Source: Streptomyces sp. NRRL F-6131
Lineage (GTDB): Bacteria > Actinomycetota > Actinomycetes > Streptomycetales > Streptomycetaceae
NCBI GenBank assembly: GCA_000719695.1
Contig: JOHN01000065.1
Coordinates: 1-64,000 of the forward strand
Length of the DNA stretch: 64,000 bases
Direction: 5' to 3'
Each line of letters begins with the position of its first letter. The stretch's first letter is position 1. A model generated the notes under the pieces. It did not search any database. It saw only the letters and a program-made list of their open reading frames with translations, and had not been told where the DNA came from. The translations under genes and the position numbers were made by a program. Of the stretch, positions 57,019-64,000 are shown piece after piece.

Positions 57019-58035
57019 TCACGCCGCGAGCAGCGCGATCAGCAACCCCGAGGGGTCGACCCCGCGGGGCAGTTCGCTCACCTGTCCGTCACCGACCTCG
57101 ACGACCCGCCAGCCGGAGCCGTCGGCACGCTCGGCCAGATCGGTGGTGACGAAGCGGCAGCCGAGCGCCCGCACCAGCGGCCGCACCACGGAGAGGTCGG
57201 GGGCGGCCGGGCAGCCGGGCAGGTCGGGATGCGGTCCGACCAGCACCGGTTCGCCGTCCAGCCACCACACCCGGGCCTCCACCGCCCGCCGTCGTCGCCC
57301 GTCCCGCTCACCGTCCGGCACCCCGCGGCCCGGAGCGCCACCCGACGGGGCGGCGCCGGACCCGCCGCCGGACGACGCGTCCTCCGTGTCCCACGCCACC
57401 CGGGTGAACTCCTCGAACCGTCGCAGCACCACGCCGCCGGCCAGGTACTCGCCCTGCAGTTCCACGAACCGCGCGACCACCCGGGCCACGGCCGACAGGT
57501 CCGCCAACTCCGGGATGTAGCAGGCCTCGTCCCACTCGTGCTTGCGCGACTTCACGTAGTCCTTGACGATCGCCGGCCCGCGGCCGCCCAGCCGGTCGAC
57601 GGCCGACGTCAGCAGCTCCGCACCGGGCGGCGCGATCCCGTCCCCGCTGCTGTCCCCATGCCCGGCCCCCGCCAGCGGCAGCCAGACGCTCTGCGGCGTC
57701 GCCCCCTCGAACACCTCGTACCAGCCGGGCAGTTCGTGCGCCGAGGCGTACCCGGGCGGACTGGTCAGCAGCTGCCCGCCGCGTTCCGCCAGGGCGGCGG
57801 CGAAGGTCGCGTAACTGTCCGAGGGGAGCATCCACCCCCGGTACCAGAACGGCCCGCGCCCCGCCGGGACCCGGTCGACGGCCGCGCGGGCGTCCCCGGC
57901 GAGGAGCGCGTCGTGGTCGACGAGGTGGTGCTCGCCGCCCAGGTCGCGCAGCAGCCGGGCCTCCCGGACGAACTGCGGGTCGACCCGGCGCGGGTCCAGC
58001 GGATGCGAGGGGAGGAGGAACGCGGGTGCGGGCAT
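57019..58035 (-). CDS. ATP-grasp domain protein (DUF4343-like)
   Basis: A 338-aa protein. An N-terminal part (FLLPSHPLDPRRVDPQFVREARLLRDLGGEHHLVDHDALL) resembles the pre-ATP-grasp domain. The grasp domain has AIVKDYVKSRKHEWDEACYIPE (the nucleotide-binding Lys), GEYLAGGVVLRRFEEF, EARVWWLDGEPVLVGPHPDLPG and the metal-site region WRVVEVGDGQVSELPRG. The expected Asn after the Glu is replaced by Gly-Asp-Gly, as in several uncharacterised members. A 30-residue Gly/Ser/Asp-rich loop (about 225-255) interrupts the fold. The reaction is unknown, probably a carboxylate-amine or -thiol ligation. ATG 58035. Confidence 0.8.
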   Translation of the reverse strand: MPAPAFLLPSHPLDPRRVDPQFVREARLLRDLGGEHHLVDHDALLAGDARAAVDRVPAGRGPFWYRGWMLPSDSYATFAAALAERGGQLLTSPPGYASAHELPGWYEVFEGATPQSVWLPLAGAGHGDSSGDGIAPPGAELLTSAVDRLGGRGPAIVKDYVKSRKHEWDEACYIPELADLSAVARVVARFVELQGEYLAGGVVLRRFEEFTRVAWDTEDASSGGGSGAAPSGGAPGRGVPDGERDGRRRRAVEARVWWLDGEPVLVGPHPDLPGCPAAPDLSVVRPLVRALGCRFVTTDLAERADGSGWRVVEVGDGQVSELPRGVDPSGLLIALLAA

Positions 58036-58210
58036 GGGCGTCAGGGTACGGCCCCCGGCAGGTCGTCGAGCCGTCAAAACCCCGACGTCACAGGCCCGGA
58101 CCACCCGGAACGGCCGCCGGCGCGGCCCTCCGGAGCCACCGGGCGGTGCCCGATCGGGGAACCGGCGAAACCCGTTCGACGGTGGAGCGAACCGCTGCGA
58201 GAGTGACCCG

Positions 58211-58747
58211 ATGCGAAACCTGTGGCGAAACGCGCGAAGGACCCCCCGTCAGGCGGCACGGACGGTCGTCCTGGACGAGGGGGGCTCGGTCTTCCTCCTG
58301 CACTCGGACAACAGCGAGGTCGGTGTGCACTGGACGATGCCGGGCGGCGGCATCGAACCCGGGGAGACACCGTGGGCGGGGGCGCGCCGCGAACTCTGGG
58401 AGGAGACCGGCTGGTCCGACCTCGAACCCGGCCCGCTGCTCTGCACCTGGGAACACGACTTCACCTGGCACGGCACGCCGGTCCGCCAGCACGAGCACAT
58501 CTACCTCGCCAGCGGCCCGCACCGCGGCCCGGTCGGTGACGTCAGCGCGATGCACGCCGCCGACAGGATCCTCGACTGGCGCTGGTGGACGCCGGAGGAC
58601 CTCGCCGACGAGCACGCGGACGCCCTCTGGCCGCCCACGCTGCCGCACCTGCTGGCGGACGTGCGGGAGGGCTGGCTCGCCGAGCGTCGTGAACCCCGGC
58701 CCGTCGAACTCGGCTACATCCCGAACGCCAGGCCCGCCCACTCCTGA
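58211..58747 (+). CDS. NUDIX hydrolase
   Basis: A 178-aa hydrolase of a nucleoside diphosphate linked to another group. The complete Nudix box is visible: GGGIEPGETPWAGARRELWEETGW, matching Gx5Ex7REUxEExGU. It is preceded by RTVVLDEGGSVFLLHSDNSEVGVHWTMP. The His-rich middle (WEHDFTWHGTPVRQHEHIYLA) resembles members acting on dinucleotides or nucleoside triphosphates. It is probably cytoplasmic. The ATG at 58211 is preceded by GAGAG; longer in-frame starts give no homologous sequence. Confidence 0.9.
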   Translation: MRNLWRNARRTPRQAARTVVLDEGGSVFLLHSDNSEVGVHWTMPGGGIEPGETPWAGARRELWEETGWSDLEPGPLLCTWEHDFTWHGTPVRQHEHIYLASGPHRGPVGDVSAMHAADRILDWRWWTPEDLADEHADALWPPTLPHLLADVREGWLAERREPRPVELGYIPNARPAHS

Positions 58748-58824
58748 CCGGTGCTCGTTCCCGACCGGTACGCGCTCCCGAACGGCCGCAGTGACCGGCC
58801 AGAGCGATCGGCCGCAGCGAACGG

Positions 58825-59799
58825 CTAGAGCGAACGGCGCCCGCCGCGTCGGCCCACCCGGACGGGCGGACCGACCTGCCAGTCCCGCAGGTCCAGCTCC
58901 CGGTCGTGCAGGGCGCCGGGGTTGATCACGACGGAGAGCCGGGCGTCCGCCAGCTGTTCGTGGCCGAGGCCGGTGGTGCTCAGCAGGTGTTCGGTCGGGA
59001 CCGAGACGGCGATCGCGGGCCGCCAGGCGGGCAGCACCACCAGGCAGGTCCCCCGCCCGAGCCGGAGGAGTTCGGCGGTGACCCGTACGGCCGGCCGCTC
59101 CTCGGGGCGCCCGGACCACCCCGGGCGTCCGGTGGCGTCCGGCAGCTGGGGGGTGCCGCCGATCAGCACGCCCAGCGGGGCCTCGGCGGCAGCGGCCCGT
59201 GAACCGGTGGCGCCCCCGTCGTCGCCGGTGCGCGGCGCGGGGACGACCGGAGCGCCGGGGGTGGGCACCGGGCCGGTGCGCGGTCCGTCCGGCCGGACGA
59301 CGGTGCCGTCCGGCTGCGGGTGCATCCGGCGCAGCCTGCGCGACGGGGAGGGCCGCCGGTGGACGACGGCGCGCAACTCCTCCTGGGCGGCCCGCAGGAC
59401 GGGGACGGTCCGGTCCTGGACGGTCGGCGGCTGCTGGAGCCGGACGAACCCCTCGCCCTCGCCTGACGCACCGGACCCGCTGAACCCGTCGGACCTCGCG
59501 GACCGGCCGGCCGCCTGGACCCCGTCGCGCCCGCCGTCGGCGTCCCCTGAGCGTGGCCGCGGGACGGTGCCGTCCCGCAGGACGCCGGACGCACCGCCCG
59601 GTACGCCGTCGGCGCCCGCCGCCACGATCGAGCAGCAGGTCACCCCGCCCACGGGGGAGGCGGCGTCCACCGGCGCCCCCGCGGCCGGACCGACCGAACC
59701 GGCCGGAAGGACGGAGGCGTCCGGGCGCGCGGACGACGACAGGGGCGAGGGTGTGGCGGACGGCGGCCGGTCGGCGGCGGTCCGGTCGAGCGTGGTCAT
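58825..59799 (-). CDS. Hypothetical protein with disordered N-terminal half
   Basis: A 324-aa protein I do not recognise. Residues 1-190 are Ser/Pro/Gly/Arg-rich. The last 110 residues look folded (APLGVLIGGTPQLPD, AVRVTAELLRLGRGTCLVVLPAWRPAIAVSVPTEHLLSTTGL, ARLSVVINPGALHDRELDLRDW), alternating strands and one helix. Arg/Pro-rich stretches in the middle (HRRPSPSRRLRRMHPQ) could bind nucleic acid. No signal peptide is seen. ATG 59799 is a reasonable start, though no strong ribosome site is visible. Confidence 0.6.
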   Translation of the reverse strand: MTTLDRTAADRPPSATPSPLSSSARPDASVLPAGSVGPAAGAPVDAASPVGGVTCCSIVAAGADGVPGGASGVLRDGTVPRPRSGDADGGRDGVQAAGRSARSDGFSGSGASGEGEGFVRLQQPPTVQDRTVPVLRAAQEELRAVVHRRPSPSRRLRRMHPQPDGTVVRPDGPRTGPVPTPGAPVVPAPRTGDDGGATGSRAAAAEAPLGVLIGGTPQLPDATGRPGWSGRPEERPAVRVTAELLRLGRGTCLVVLPAWRPAIAVSVPTEHLLSTTGLGHEQLADARLSVVINPGALHDRELDLRDWQVGPPVRVGRRGGRRSL

Positions 59800-60039
59800 T
59801 GGCACGGGCCCTTCGGGGTGCGGTCCCGTCGATCCTCCCGCACCGGGCGACCTGCTCCAAGCGCGTTTCCGCCCCGGACGCCCCACGACGCCGTCACGCC
59901 CCATCCGTCCCCCTCCTCACACCGGTCCCGCCCGCTCCACGCCCTGACGCCCCTTCGGCCCCGCGCCTCCCCCCGGAGGCGTCGGTCAGGCGCCGGTCAG
60001 ACGTCGGTCAGACGGCCGACCGACGCCGGTCGCGCCCGG

Positions 60040-61143
60040 TCAGGCGCCGGGCGTGACGAAGCCCTTGAGGTCGGACAGGACGACGTTGGCCGCGGCCACA
60101 CCGAGACCGAGGAACCAGGTCTCGTCCGCGACCGGCCGCGCCTGTCCGGACTTGACCGCGCCCAGGGTCTTCCAGAGCGCCCCGCCGAGCACCGCGTCCT
60201 GGTTGGTGGAGCTGGGCGTGCCGTAGACGCCGTAGAAGACCCAGTCGGCGTCCGCCTTGTCGATCTGCTCCGGGCTGATCTCCACCGCGAGTTCCTTGAC
60301 CTGCTCGATCTTGGGCTGCGGCAGCTGCACGTCGTTGAGGATGGTCCCGATGAAGGACAGTTCCGCGTAGAGCCGGGTCTTGCCGGGCATGAAGCGCAGC
60401 GGGGTGATGGTGGGCCGCTTGTCGCCGAGCCCGGCGCCGATCGCCGCGGCGGCCGCCCGGTAGGCGTCCAGCTGCGCCGAGGCCTCCGCCTCCAGGCCGA
60501 ACGTGCTCGCGTTGAGCAGGAAGTTCTGCTTCCACGGGTAGCCGGGGCGCAGCGAGAAGACGGTCGGCGCGATCTTGGAGAGCTGCTCGTACTGGTCCTG
60601 GGCGCGCAGCTGGCTGCCGAGGATCAGGTCGGGCTTGAGCGCGGCGATGGCTTCCAGGTTGAGGCTGTTGATGGTGCCGACGTTGGCGGGGTTGCCGGCC
60701 TTGTCCTTGAGGTAGGAGGGCATGGTCTTGGAGCCGTCGGTGTGGACCACGCCGACGGGCTGGATGCCGAGCGAGACGACGTTGTCGAGTTCGCCGGTGT
60801 CGAGGACGACGACCCGGGTCGGCCTGGCGGGGAGGACGGTCTCGCCCATCGCGTGCTTGACGGTCCGCGGGTAGACGCCGGGCGCGGCGTCGGTGCCGAA
60901 GCCCTTCATCTTCTCGATCACCGTCGCGTAGTCGTCGCCGCCCTGCTTGACGGACTTCTGGTCGGGCGAGGAACCGCCGGAGGGCTTCGCCGCACCGCCG
61001 CCGGAGCCGCCGGAGCCGCCCGAGCTGCCGCAGGCGGTGAGCAGTCCGCCGAGGCCGAGGACGGCTCCGCCGGTGAGGGCCGCGGTGAGCAGGGTCCGGC
61101 GGGTGGGGCGGTGGGCGGTCGGGTGGCCGGGGGTGGGGGACAC
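60040..61143 (-). CDS. Iron-siderophore-binding lipoprotein of an ABC importer (DesE-like)
   Basis: A 367-aa substrate-binding protein. The N-terminal signal has an RR pair (PTRRTLLTAAL) and a lipobox LLTAC, then a Ser/Gly linker. The mature part has the FecB/PeriplBP type pattern: RVVVLDTGELDNVVSLGIQPVGVV, LNLEAIAALKPDLILGSQL, IAPTVFSLRPGYPWKQNF, and the C-terminal ADETWFLGLGVAAANVVLSDL. It captures a ferric siderophore, probably a hydroxamate such as ferrioxamine, for import; no permease or ATPase is adjacent. The GTG at 61143 is the likely start. An iron box lies about 30 bp upstream, so expression should rise under iron limitation. Confidence 0.92.
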   Translation of the reverse strand: MSPTPGHPTAHRPTRRTLLTAALTGGAVLGLGGLLTACGSSGGSGGSGGGAAKPSGGSSPDQKSVKQGGDDYATVIEKMKGFGTDAAPGVYPRTVKHAMGETVLPARPTRVVVLDTGELDNVVSLGIQPVGVVHTDGSKTMPSYLKDKAGNPANVGTINSLNLEAIAALKPDLILGSQLRAQDQYEQLSKIAPTVFSLRPGYPWKQNFLLNASTFGLEAEASAQLDAYRAAAAAIGAGLGDKRPTITPLRFMPGKTRLYAELSFIGTILNDVQLPQPKIEQVKELAVEISPEQIDKADADWVFYGVYGTPSSTNQDAVLGGALWKTLGAVKSGQARPVADETWFLGLGVAAANVVLSDLKGFVTPGA

Positions 61144-61174
61144 GCGGCACTCCTTCGTGGCGGGGCGTCGGGGG

Positions 61175-61193
61175 TTAGGTGAGGCAAACCTAT
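61175..61193. promoter_or_regulatory. Iron box (DmdR/IdeR operator)
   Basis: TTAGGTGAGGCAAACCTAT matches the actinomycete iron-box consensus TTAGGTTAGGCTCACCTAA at most positions, including both half-site ends. It lies 32-50 bp upstream of the siderophore-binding lipoprotein start. The iron-loaded DtxR-type repressor DmdR/IdeR is expected to bind. Confidence 0.88.
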
Positions 61194-61306
61194 CCGACGC
61201 TCCAGGGAAGCCTCCGCGGCGCACCTCCCGGGCCCGCGCAGCCGGTCGCGAAACGTCTCAAAACATGACACACCGGGCAAATCAATTCGGTAACAACCCT
61301 TTGAAA

Positions 61307-61326
61307 TAAAGGTACACGCCTTTATG
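61307..61326. promoter_or_regulatory. Inverted repeat upstream of the permease gene
   Basis: ATAAAGG-TACACG-CCTTTAT (7-bp arms) in an AT-rich stretch (61250-61400) between the siderophore receptor and the APC permease. It lies 114 bp before the permease start and could be an operator or part of its promoter. No regulator is identifiable. Confidence 0.45.
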
Positions 61327-61439
61327 TCCCATGCATCGCCGGCCAGTGATGTGCTGTGCCTTGATGAATCGAAGGAAGTGGTTCAGATCACCAAGAGTTG
61401 GCCTACTCAACCTTCGGTACCCGCACCTAGGGTGCGCAG

Positions 61440-63065
61440 GTGTTTGATCAGCAGCTCACAGAGCACGGAAGCAGCGGCCGGGCAACGGCGCCCGCCGCTC
61501 CGCAGGGTGCCCCGGTCAGTGGCGCCAGTGGTGGAGCCCCCGATCCGGGGGTGGCGGGGGCGACGGGGGCAGCGGGGGACAAGGGTCTACGGGGCAACTC
61601 CGTCGGCCTGCTGAGCAGCGTGGTCCTGGGCGTCTCCACGGTCGCCCCGGTCTACTGCCTGACCGCCACCCTGGGCCCGACGGTCACCGCCGTCGGCGTC
61701 CAGATGCCCGCGGTCTTCCTGGCCGGCTTCCTGCCGATGCTGCTGGTCGCGTTCGCGTACAAGGAGCTCAACAAGGACTTCCCGGACTGCGGCACGTCCT
61801 TCACCTGGACGACCAAGGCCTTCGGCCCCCGGGCCGGATGGATGGCCGGCTGGGGCCTGACGGTCGCCACGATCATCGTGCTGTCCAACCTCGCCGGGGT
61901 GGCCACCGACTTCCTGTACCTCATGCTCGGCGAGATGACCGGCAGCGGCGCCGTCGCCGACCTCAACGACGACAAGGCCGTCCACCTGGCCACCGTCGTC
62001 GTCCTGATCGCCGCCGCCACCGCGATGAGCTACCGCGGCATGACGGCCACCAAGTGGTTCCAGTACAGCCTGGTCGGCCTCCAGCTCGCCGTCCTGCTGC
62101 TGTTCGCCGGCATCGCCATCGGCAAGGCCGCCACCGGCGACCTGCCCGACTCGATCGGCTTCTCCGCCTCCTGGCTCAACCCGCTGGAGGTCGGCTCGTT
62201 CAGCGCCTTCACCGCCGGCCTGTCGCTCTCGATCTTCATGTACTGGGGCTGGGACACCTGCCTCACCATGAACGAGGAGACCAGCGGAAGCGCCAAGACC
62301 CCGGGCCGCGCCGCGATGATCTCGATGGTCACCCTGGTCGGCTCCTACCTGCTGGTCGCCGTCGCCGCCCAGATGTTCGCCGGTGTCGGCAGCACCGGCA
62401 ACGGCCTGAGCAACCCGGACACCGCCGACAACGTCTTCGCCGCCCTGGCCCGGCCGGTCCTCGGCTCGCCGTGGAGCATCCTGCTCTTCCTGGCCGTCGT
62501 CGCCAGCGCCGCCGCCAGCCTGCAGACCACCTTCATCCCGGTCGCCCGCACCCTGCTCGCGATGAGCGCCTACCGGGCCGTTCCGCCGCGTTTCGGCACC
62601 GTCCACCCGCGCCACCGCACCCCCGGCTTCGCCACCCTCGCCGCGGGTCTCGCCACCGCCGGCTTCTACGTCGGCATGAGCGTGATCAGCGAGAACGTCG
62701 TCCAGGACACCATCCTGGCCCTCGGCCTGATGATCTGCTTCTACTACGCACTGACCGCCTTCGCCTGCGTCTGGTACTTCCGCCGCTCGCTCCGCGACAG
62801 CCTGCGCGACCTCGTCCTCAAGGGCATCGCCCCGCTGCTCGGCGGAGTCCTGCTCAGCGGCGTCTTCCTGCAGACCCTCACCGACGCCTGGGACCCGGAG
62901 TACGGCAGCGGTGCCGTGTTCGGCATCGGCTCGGTGTTCGTCATCGGCGTCGGCATCCTGCTGCTCGGCGCCGTCCTGATGCTCGTCTACGGCGCGCTCC
63001 GGCCCGCGTTCTTCCGCGGCGAGACGCTCCGCAATGACACCCCCGCCCTCGTCGTCGAGGACTGA
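61440..63065 (+). CDS. APC-superfamily amino acid permease
   Basis: A 541-aa membrane transporter. After a 50-residue Gly/Ala-rich cytoplasmic start come about 12 helices. The APC signatures are GLLSSVVLGVSTVAPVYCLTATLGP (helix 1), FLPMLLVAFAYKELNKDFPDCGTSFTWTTKAFGPRAGWMAGWG, and SLSIFMYWGWDTCLTMNEETSGSAKTPGRAAM (helix 6 to 7 with the EE..AxKxPGRA motif). It is probably an amino acid or amine importer; the substrate is unknown. The GTG at 61440 starts MFDQQL with no strong ribosome site. A Trp-responsive trpS unit lies downstream, but a tryptophan link is not shown. Confidence 0.9.
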   Translation: MFDQQLTEHGSSGRATAPAAPQGAPVSGASGGAPDPGVAGATGAAGDKGLRGNSVGLLSSVVLGVSTVAPVYCLTATLGPTVTAVGVQMPAVFLAGFLPMLLVAFAYKELNKDFPDCGTSFTWTTKAFGPRAGWMAGWGLTVATIIVLSNLAGVATDFLYLMLGEMTGSGAVADLNDDKAVHLATVVVLIAAATAMSYRGMTATKWFQYSLVGLQLAVLLLFAGIAIGKAATGDLPDSIGFSASWLNPLEVGSFSAFTAGLSLSIFMYWGWDTCLTMNEETSGSAKTPGRAAMISMVTLVGSYLLVAVAAQMFAGVGSTGNGLSNPDTADNVFAALARPVLGSPWSILLFLAVVASAAASLQTTFIPVARTLLAMSAYRAVPPRFGTVHPRHRTPGFATLAAGLATAGFYVGMSVISENVVQDTILALGLMICFYYALTAFACVWYFRRSLRDSLRDLVLKGIAPLLGGVLLSGVFLQTLTDAWDPEYGSGAVFGIGSVFVIGVGILLLGAVLMLVYGALRPAFFRGETLRNDTPALVVED

Positions 63066-63086
63066 CGGGGAGCGGAAAACCCGCGG

Positions 63087-63107
63087 GCGGCGCCGGTCCG
63101 GCGCCGC
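63087..63107. terminator. GC-rich hairpin after the permease gene
   Basis: GCGGCGCC (63087-63094), loop GGTCC, GGCGCCGC (63100-63107) starts 21 nt after the permease stop. It probably ends that transcript. It immediately precedes the trpS -10 box. Confidence 0.6.
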
Positions 63108-63113
63108 TATCCT
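63108..63113 (+). promoter_or_regulatory. Probable -10 box of the trp leader/trpS transcript
   Basis: TATCCT ends 7 nt before the ATG of the Trp leader peptide. The leader would then be translated from a leaderless mRNA, with no ribosome-binding site between box and ATG. Confidence 0.55.
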
Positions 63114-63120
63114 CGAACCC

Positions 63121-63159
63121 ATGAAGCGCTTCGCGGGTCTCGACTGGTGGCCGTCCTAG
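63121..63159 (+). CDS. Trp-containing leader peptide of the trpS attenuator
   Basis: A 12-codon reading frame, MKRFAGLDWWPS, with tandem Trp codons at 63145-63150. It is too short to be a protein and lies directly ahead of mutually exclusive RNA hairpins and trpS. Stalling at the Trp codons when charged tRNA-Trp is scarce would cover the first hairpin arm. The same arrangement is known from the auxiliary, indolmycin-resistant TrpRS gene of S. coelicolor. Confidence 0.88.
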   Translation: MKRFAGLDWWPS

Positions 63160-63219
63160 GACGGCCACCAGCCACGCCTGACCAGGGCCGTCCGGGATGG
63201 ACGGCCCTGTCGCGTTTTT
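63144..63219 (+). promoter_or_regulatory. Ribosome-mediated transcription attenuator of trpS
   Basis: Three alternative helices can be drawn. Region 1 (63144-63156, overlapping the Trp codons) pairs perfectly over 13 bp with region 2 (63159-63171). Region 2 (GGACGGCC, 63159-63166) can pair instead with region 3 (GGCCGTCC, 63186-63193), forming an antiterminator. Region 3 (AGGGCCGTCC) pairs with region 4 (GGACGGCCCT, 63199-63208) and is followed by TTTTT (63215-63219), a terminator. A ribosome stalled at the Trp codons would free region 2, favour 2:3 and allow trpS transcription. Confidence 0.9.
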
Positions 63220-63281
63220 CCGACGGGACGGGCCCCGAGCCCCGGACGGCCGCCACCACCGCCGTACCGAGGAGAAACCCC

Positions 63282-64000
63282 GTGACCACCGCGACCGCCA
63301 CCGCCACCGCCGGCGAGCCCACCGACCCGGCCGACCACGCCGACCCGAACGTCCGGGCCGACCTGAGCGACCTCGACGCGGGCATCCGCCGCGACCCCGC
63401 CGCCCACCGCGTCCTCACCGGTGACCGCCCCACCGGCCCGCTCCACCTCGGCCACTACTTCGGCAGCCTCCGCAACCGCGTCCACCTCCAGCGCCTGGGC
63501 GTCGAGATGTTCCTCGTCATCCCCGACTACCAGGTCATCACCGACCGGGACGTCGCCGACCGCCTCGCCGAGCACACCGAGAACCTCGTCGTCGACTACC
63601 TCGCCACCGGCATCGACGCCGAGCGCGCGACGATCTTCACCCACAGCTCCGTCCCCGCCCTCAACCAGCTGCTGCTGCCCTTCCTCAGCCTGGTCAGCGT
63701 CGCCGAACTCCACCGCAACCCCACCGTCAAGGACGAGATTGCCCACTCCAGCCAGGCCGCCGTCAACGGCCTGATGCTCACCTACCCCGTCCACCAGGCC
63801 GCCGACATCCTCTTCTGCAAGGCCGACCTCGTCCCCGTCGGCAAGGACCAGCTGCCCCACCTGGAAGTCGCCCGCACCGTCGCCCGCCGCTTCAACGAGC
63901 GCTACCCGCACCCCGACGGCACCACCGTCTTCCCCCGACCCCGCGCCCTGCTCTCCGCCGCGCCGCTGCTCCTCGGCACCGACGGCGGCAAGATGAGCAA
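63282..64000 (+). CDS. trpS: Tryptophanyl-tRNA synthetase (auxiliary, attenuator-controlled), 3' end outside the window
   Basis: The first 239 codons of a class I aminoacyl-tRNA synthetase that charges tRNA-Trp. It has TGDRPTGPLHLGHYFGSL (HIGH motif as HLGH, residues 55-58), VIPDYQVITDRD, THSSVPALNQLLLPF, TYPVHQAADILFCKADLVPVGKDQLPHLEVARTVARRFN and, at the very edge, GTDGGKMSK (KMSKS loop beginning at residue 236). The first 40 residues are a Thr/Ala/Asp-rich extension. GAGGAG precedes the GTG at 63282. The Trp leader and attenuator upstream resemble the inducible second TrpRS of S. coelicolor, which gives resistance to indolmycin-type inhibitors; resistance here is inferred from that parallel. 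Confidence 0.94.
   Translation, partial: MTTATATATAGEPTDPADHADPNVRADLSDLDAGIRRDPAAHRVLTGDRPTGPLHLGHYFGSLRNRVHLQRLGVEMFLVIPDYQVITDRDVADRLAEHTENLVVDYLATGIDAERATIFTHSSVPALNQLLLPFLSLVSVAELHRNPTVKDEIAHSSQAAVNGLMLTYPVHQAADILFCKADLVPVGKDQLPHLEVARTVARRFNERYPHPDGTTVFPRPRALLSAAPLLLGTDGGKMS

Overview
The window is chromosomal DNA from a high-GC actinomycete of the Streptomycetaceae (Streptomyces or Kitasatospora type). The evidence is extreme G/C at third codon positions, a developmental regulator adpA carrying a TTA codon next to oligoribonuclease, a DUF397/DUF5753 pair, snapalysin, a Tat-type phospholipase C, a GH18 chitinase behind DasR-like sites, and an attenuator-controlled auxiliary tryptophanyl-tRNA synthetase. 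I see no rRNA, CRISPR array, insertion sequence or prophage.

Layout. 0-7 kb: secreted enzymes (snapalysin, phospholipase C), a lipoprotein and a pentapeptide-repeat protein, then a decaying patch with a broken DUF5753 regulator beside an orphan MdcG-like protein. 7-14 kb: tricorn-type protease, chitinase, and a divergent MerR/MFS efflux pair. 14-18 kb: LuxR-type two-component system, DUF2306 membrane protein, hydroxymethylbilane synthase. 18.1-23.2 kb: a 4.8-kb block (oxidoreductase, Na+/H+ antiporter, glucose-6-phosphate isomerase) bracketed by two 133-bp direct repeats, each holding a 5'-truncated tRNA-Lys(CTT) and its terminator. 23-29 kb: two small genes, then an overlapping three-gene operon that I regard as the best candidate for an undescribed system: a Cas4/RecB-like Fe-S nuclease, an unknown 549-aa protein and an SF1 (Dna2/Upf1-type) helicase. 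29-35 kb: histidine phosphatase, XRE/TPR regulator, spermidine-synthase-like protein, hotdog thioesterase, tRNA-His. 35-39 kb: ornA and adpA, with a long non-coding adpA upstream region. 39-45 kb: HAD hydrolase, universal stress protein, an Ala/Pro-rich surface protein and a DUF4239 membrane protein. 45-52 kb: a leucine/branched-chain acyl-CoA catabolic operon (acyl-CoA dehydrogenase, HMG-CoA lyase, biotin-dependent carboxylase alpha and beta) with a divergent TetR regulator. 52-61 kb: a fused double ABC exporter, ATP-grasp and NUDIX proteins, and a siderophore-binding lipoprotein under an iron box. 61-64 kb: an APC permease, then a Trp leader peptide, attenuator and the 5' part of trpS, which runs off the end.

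Regulation readable from sequence: DasR-like sites (chitinase), an iron box (siderophore receptor), inverted repeats between the TetR gene and the catabolic operon, a MerR dyad, transcription attenuation (trpS), bldA dependence (adpA TTA codon), and a recurring leaderless arrangement in which a TAnnnT-like hexamer ends 6-8 nt before the start codon with no ribosome-binding site. Function calls rest on recognised motifs and family knowledge. No database search was possible.
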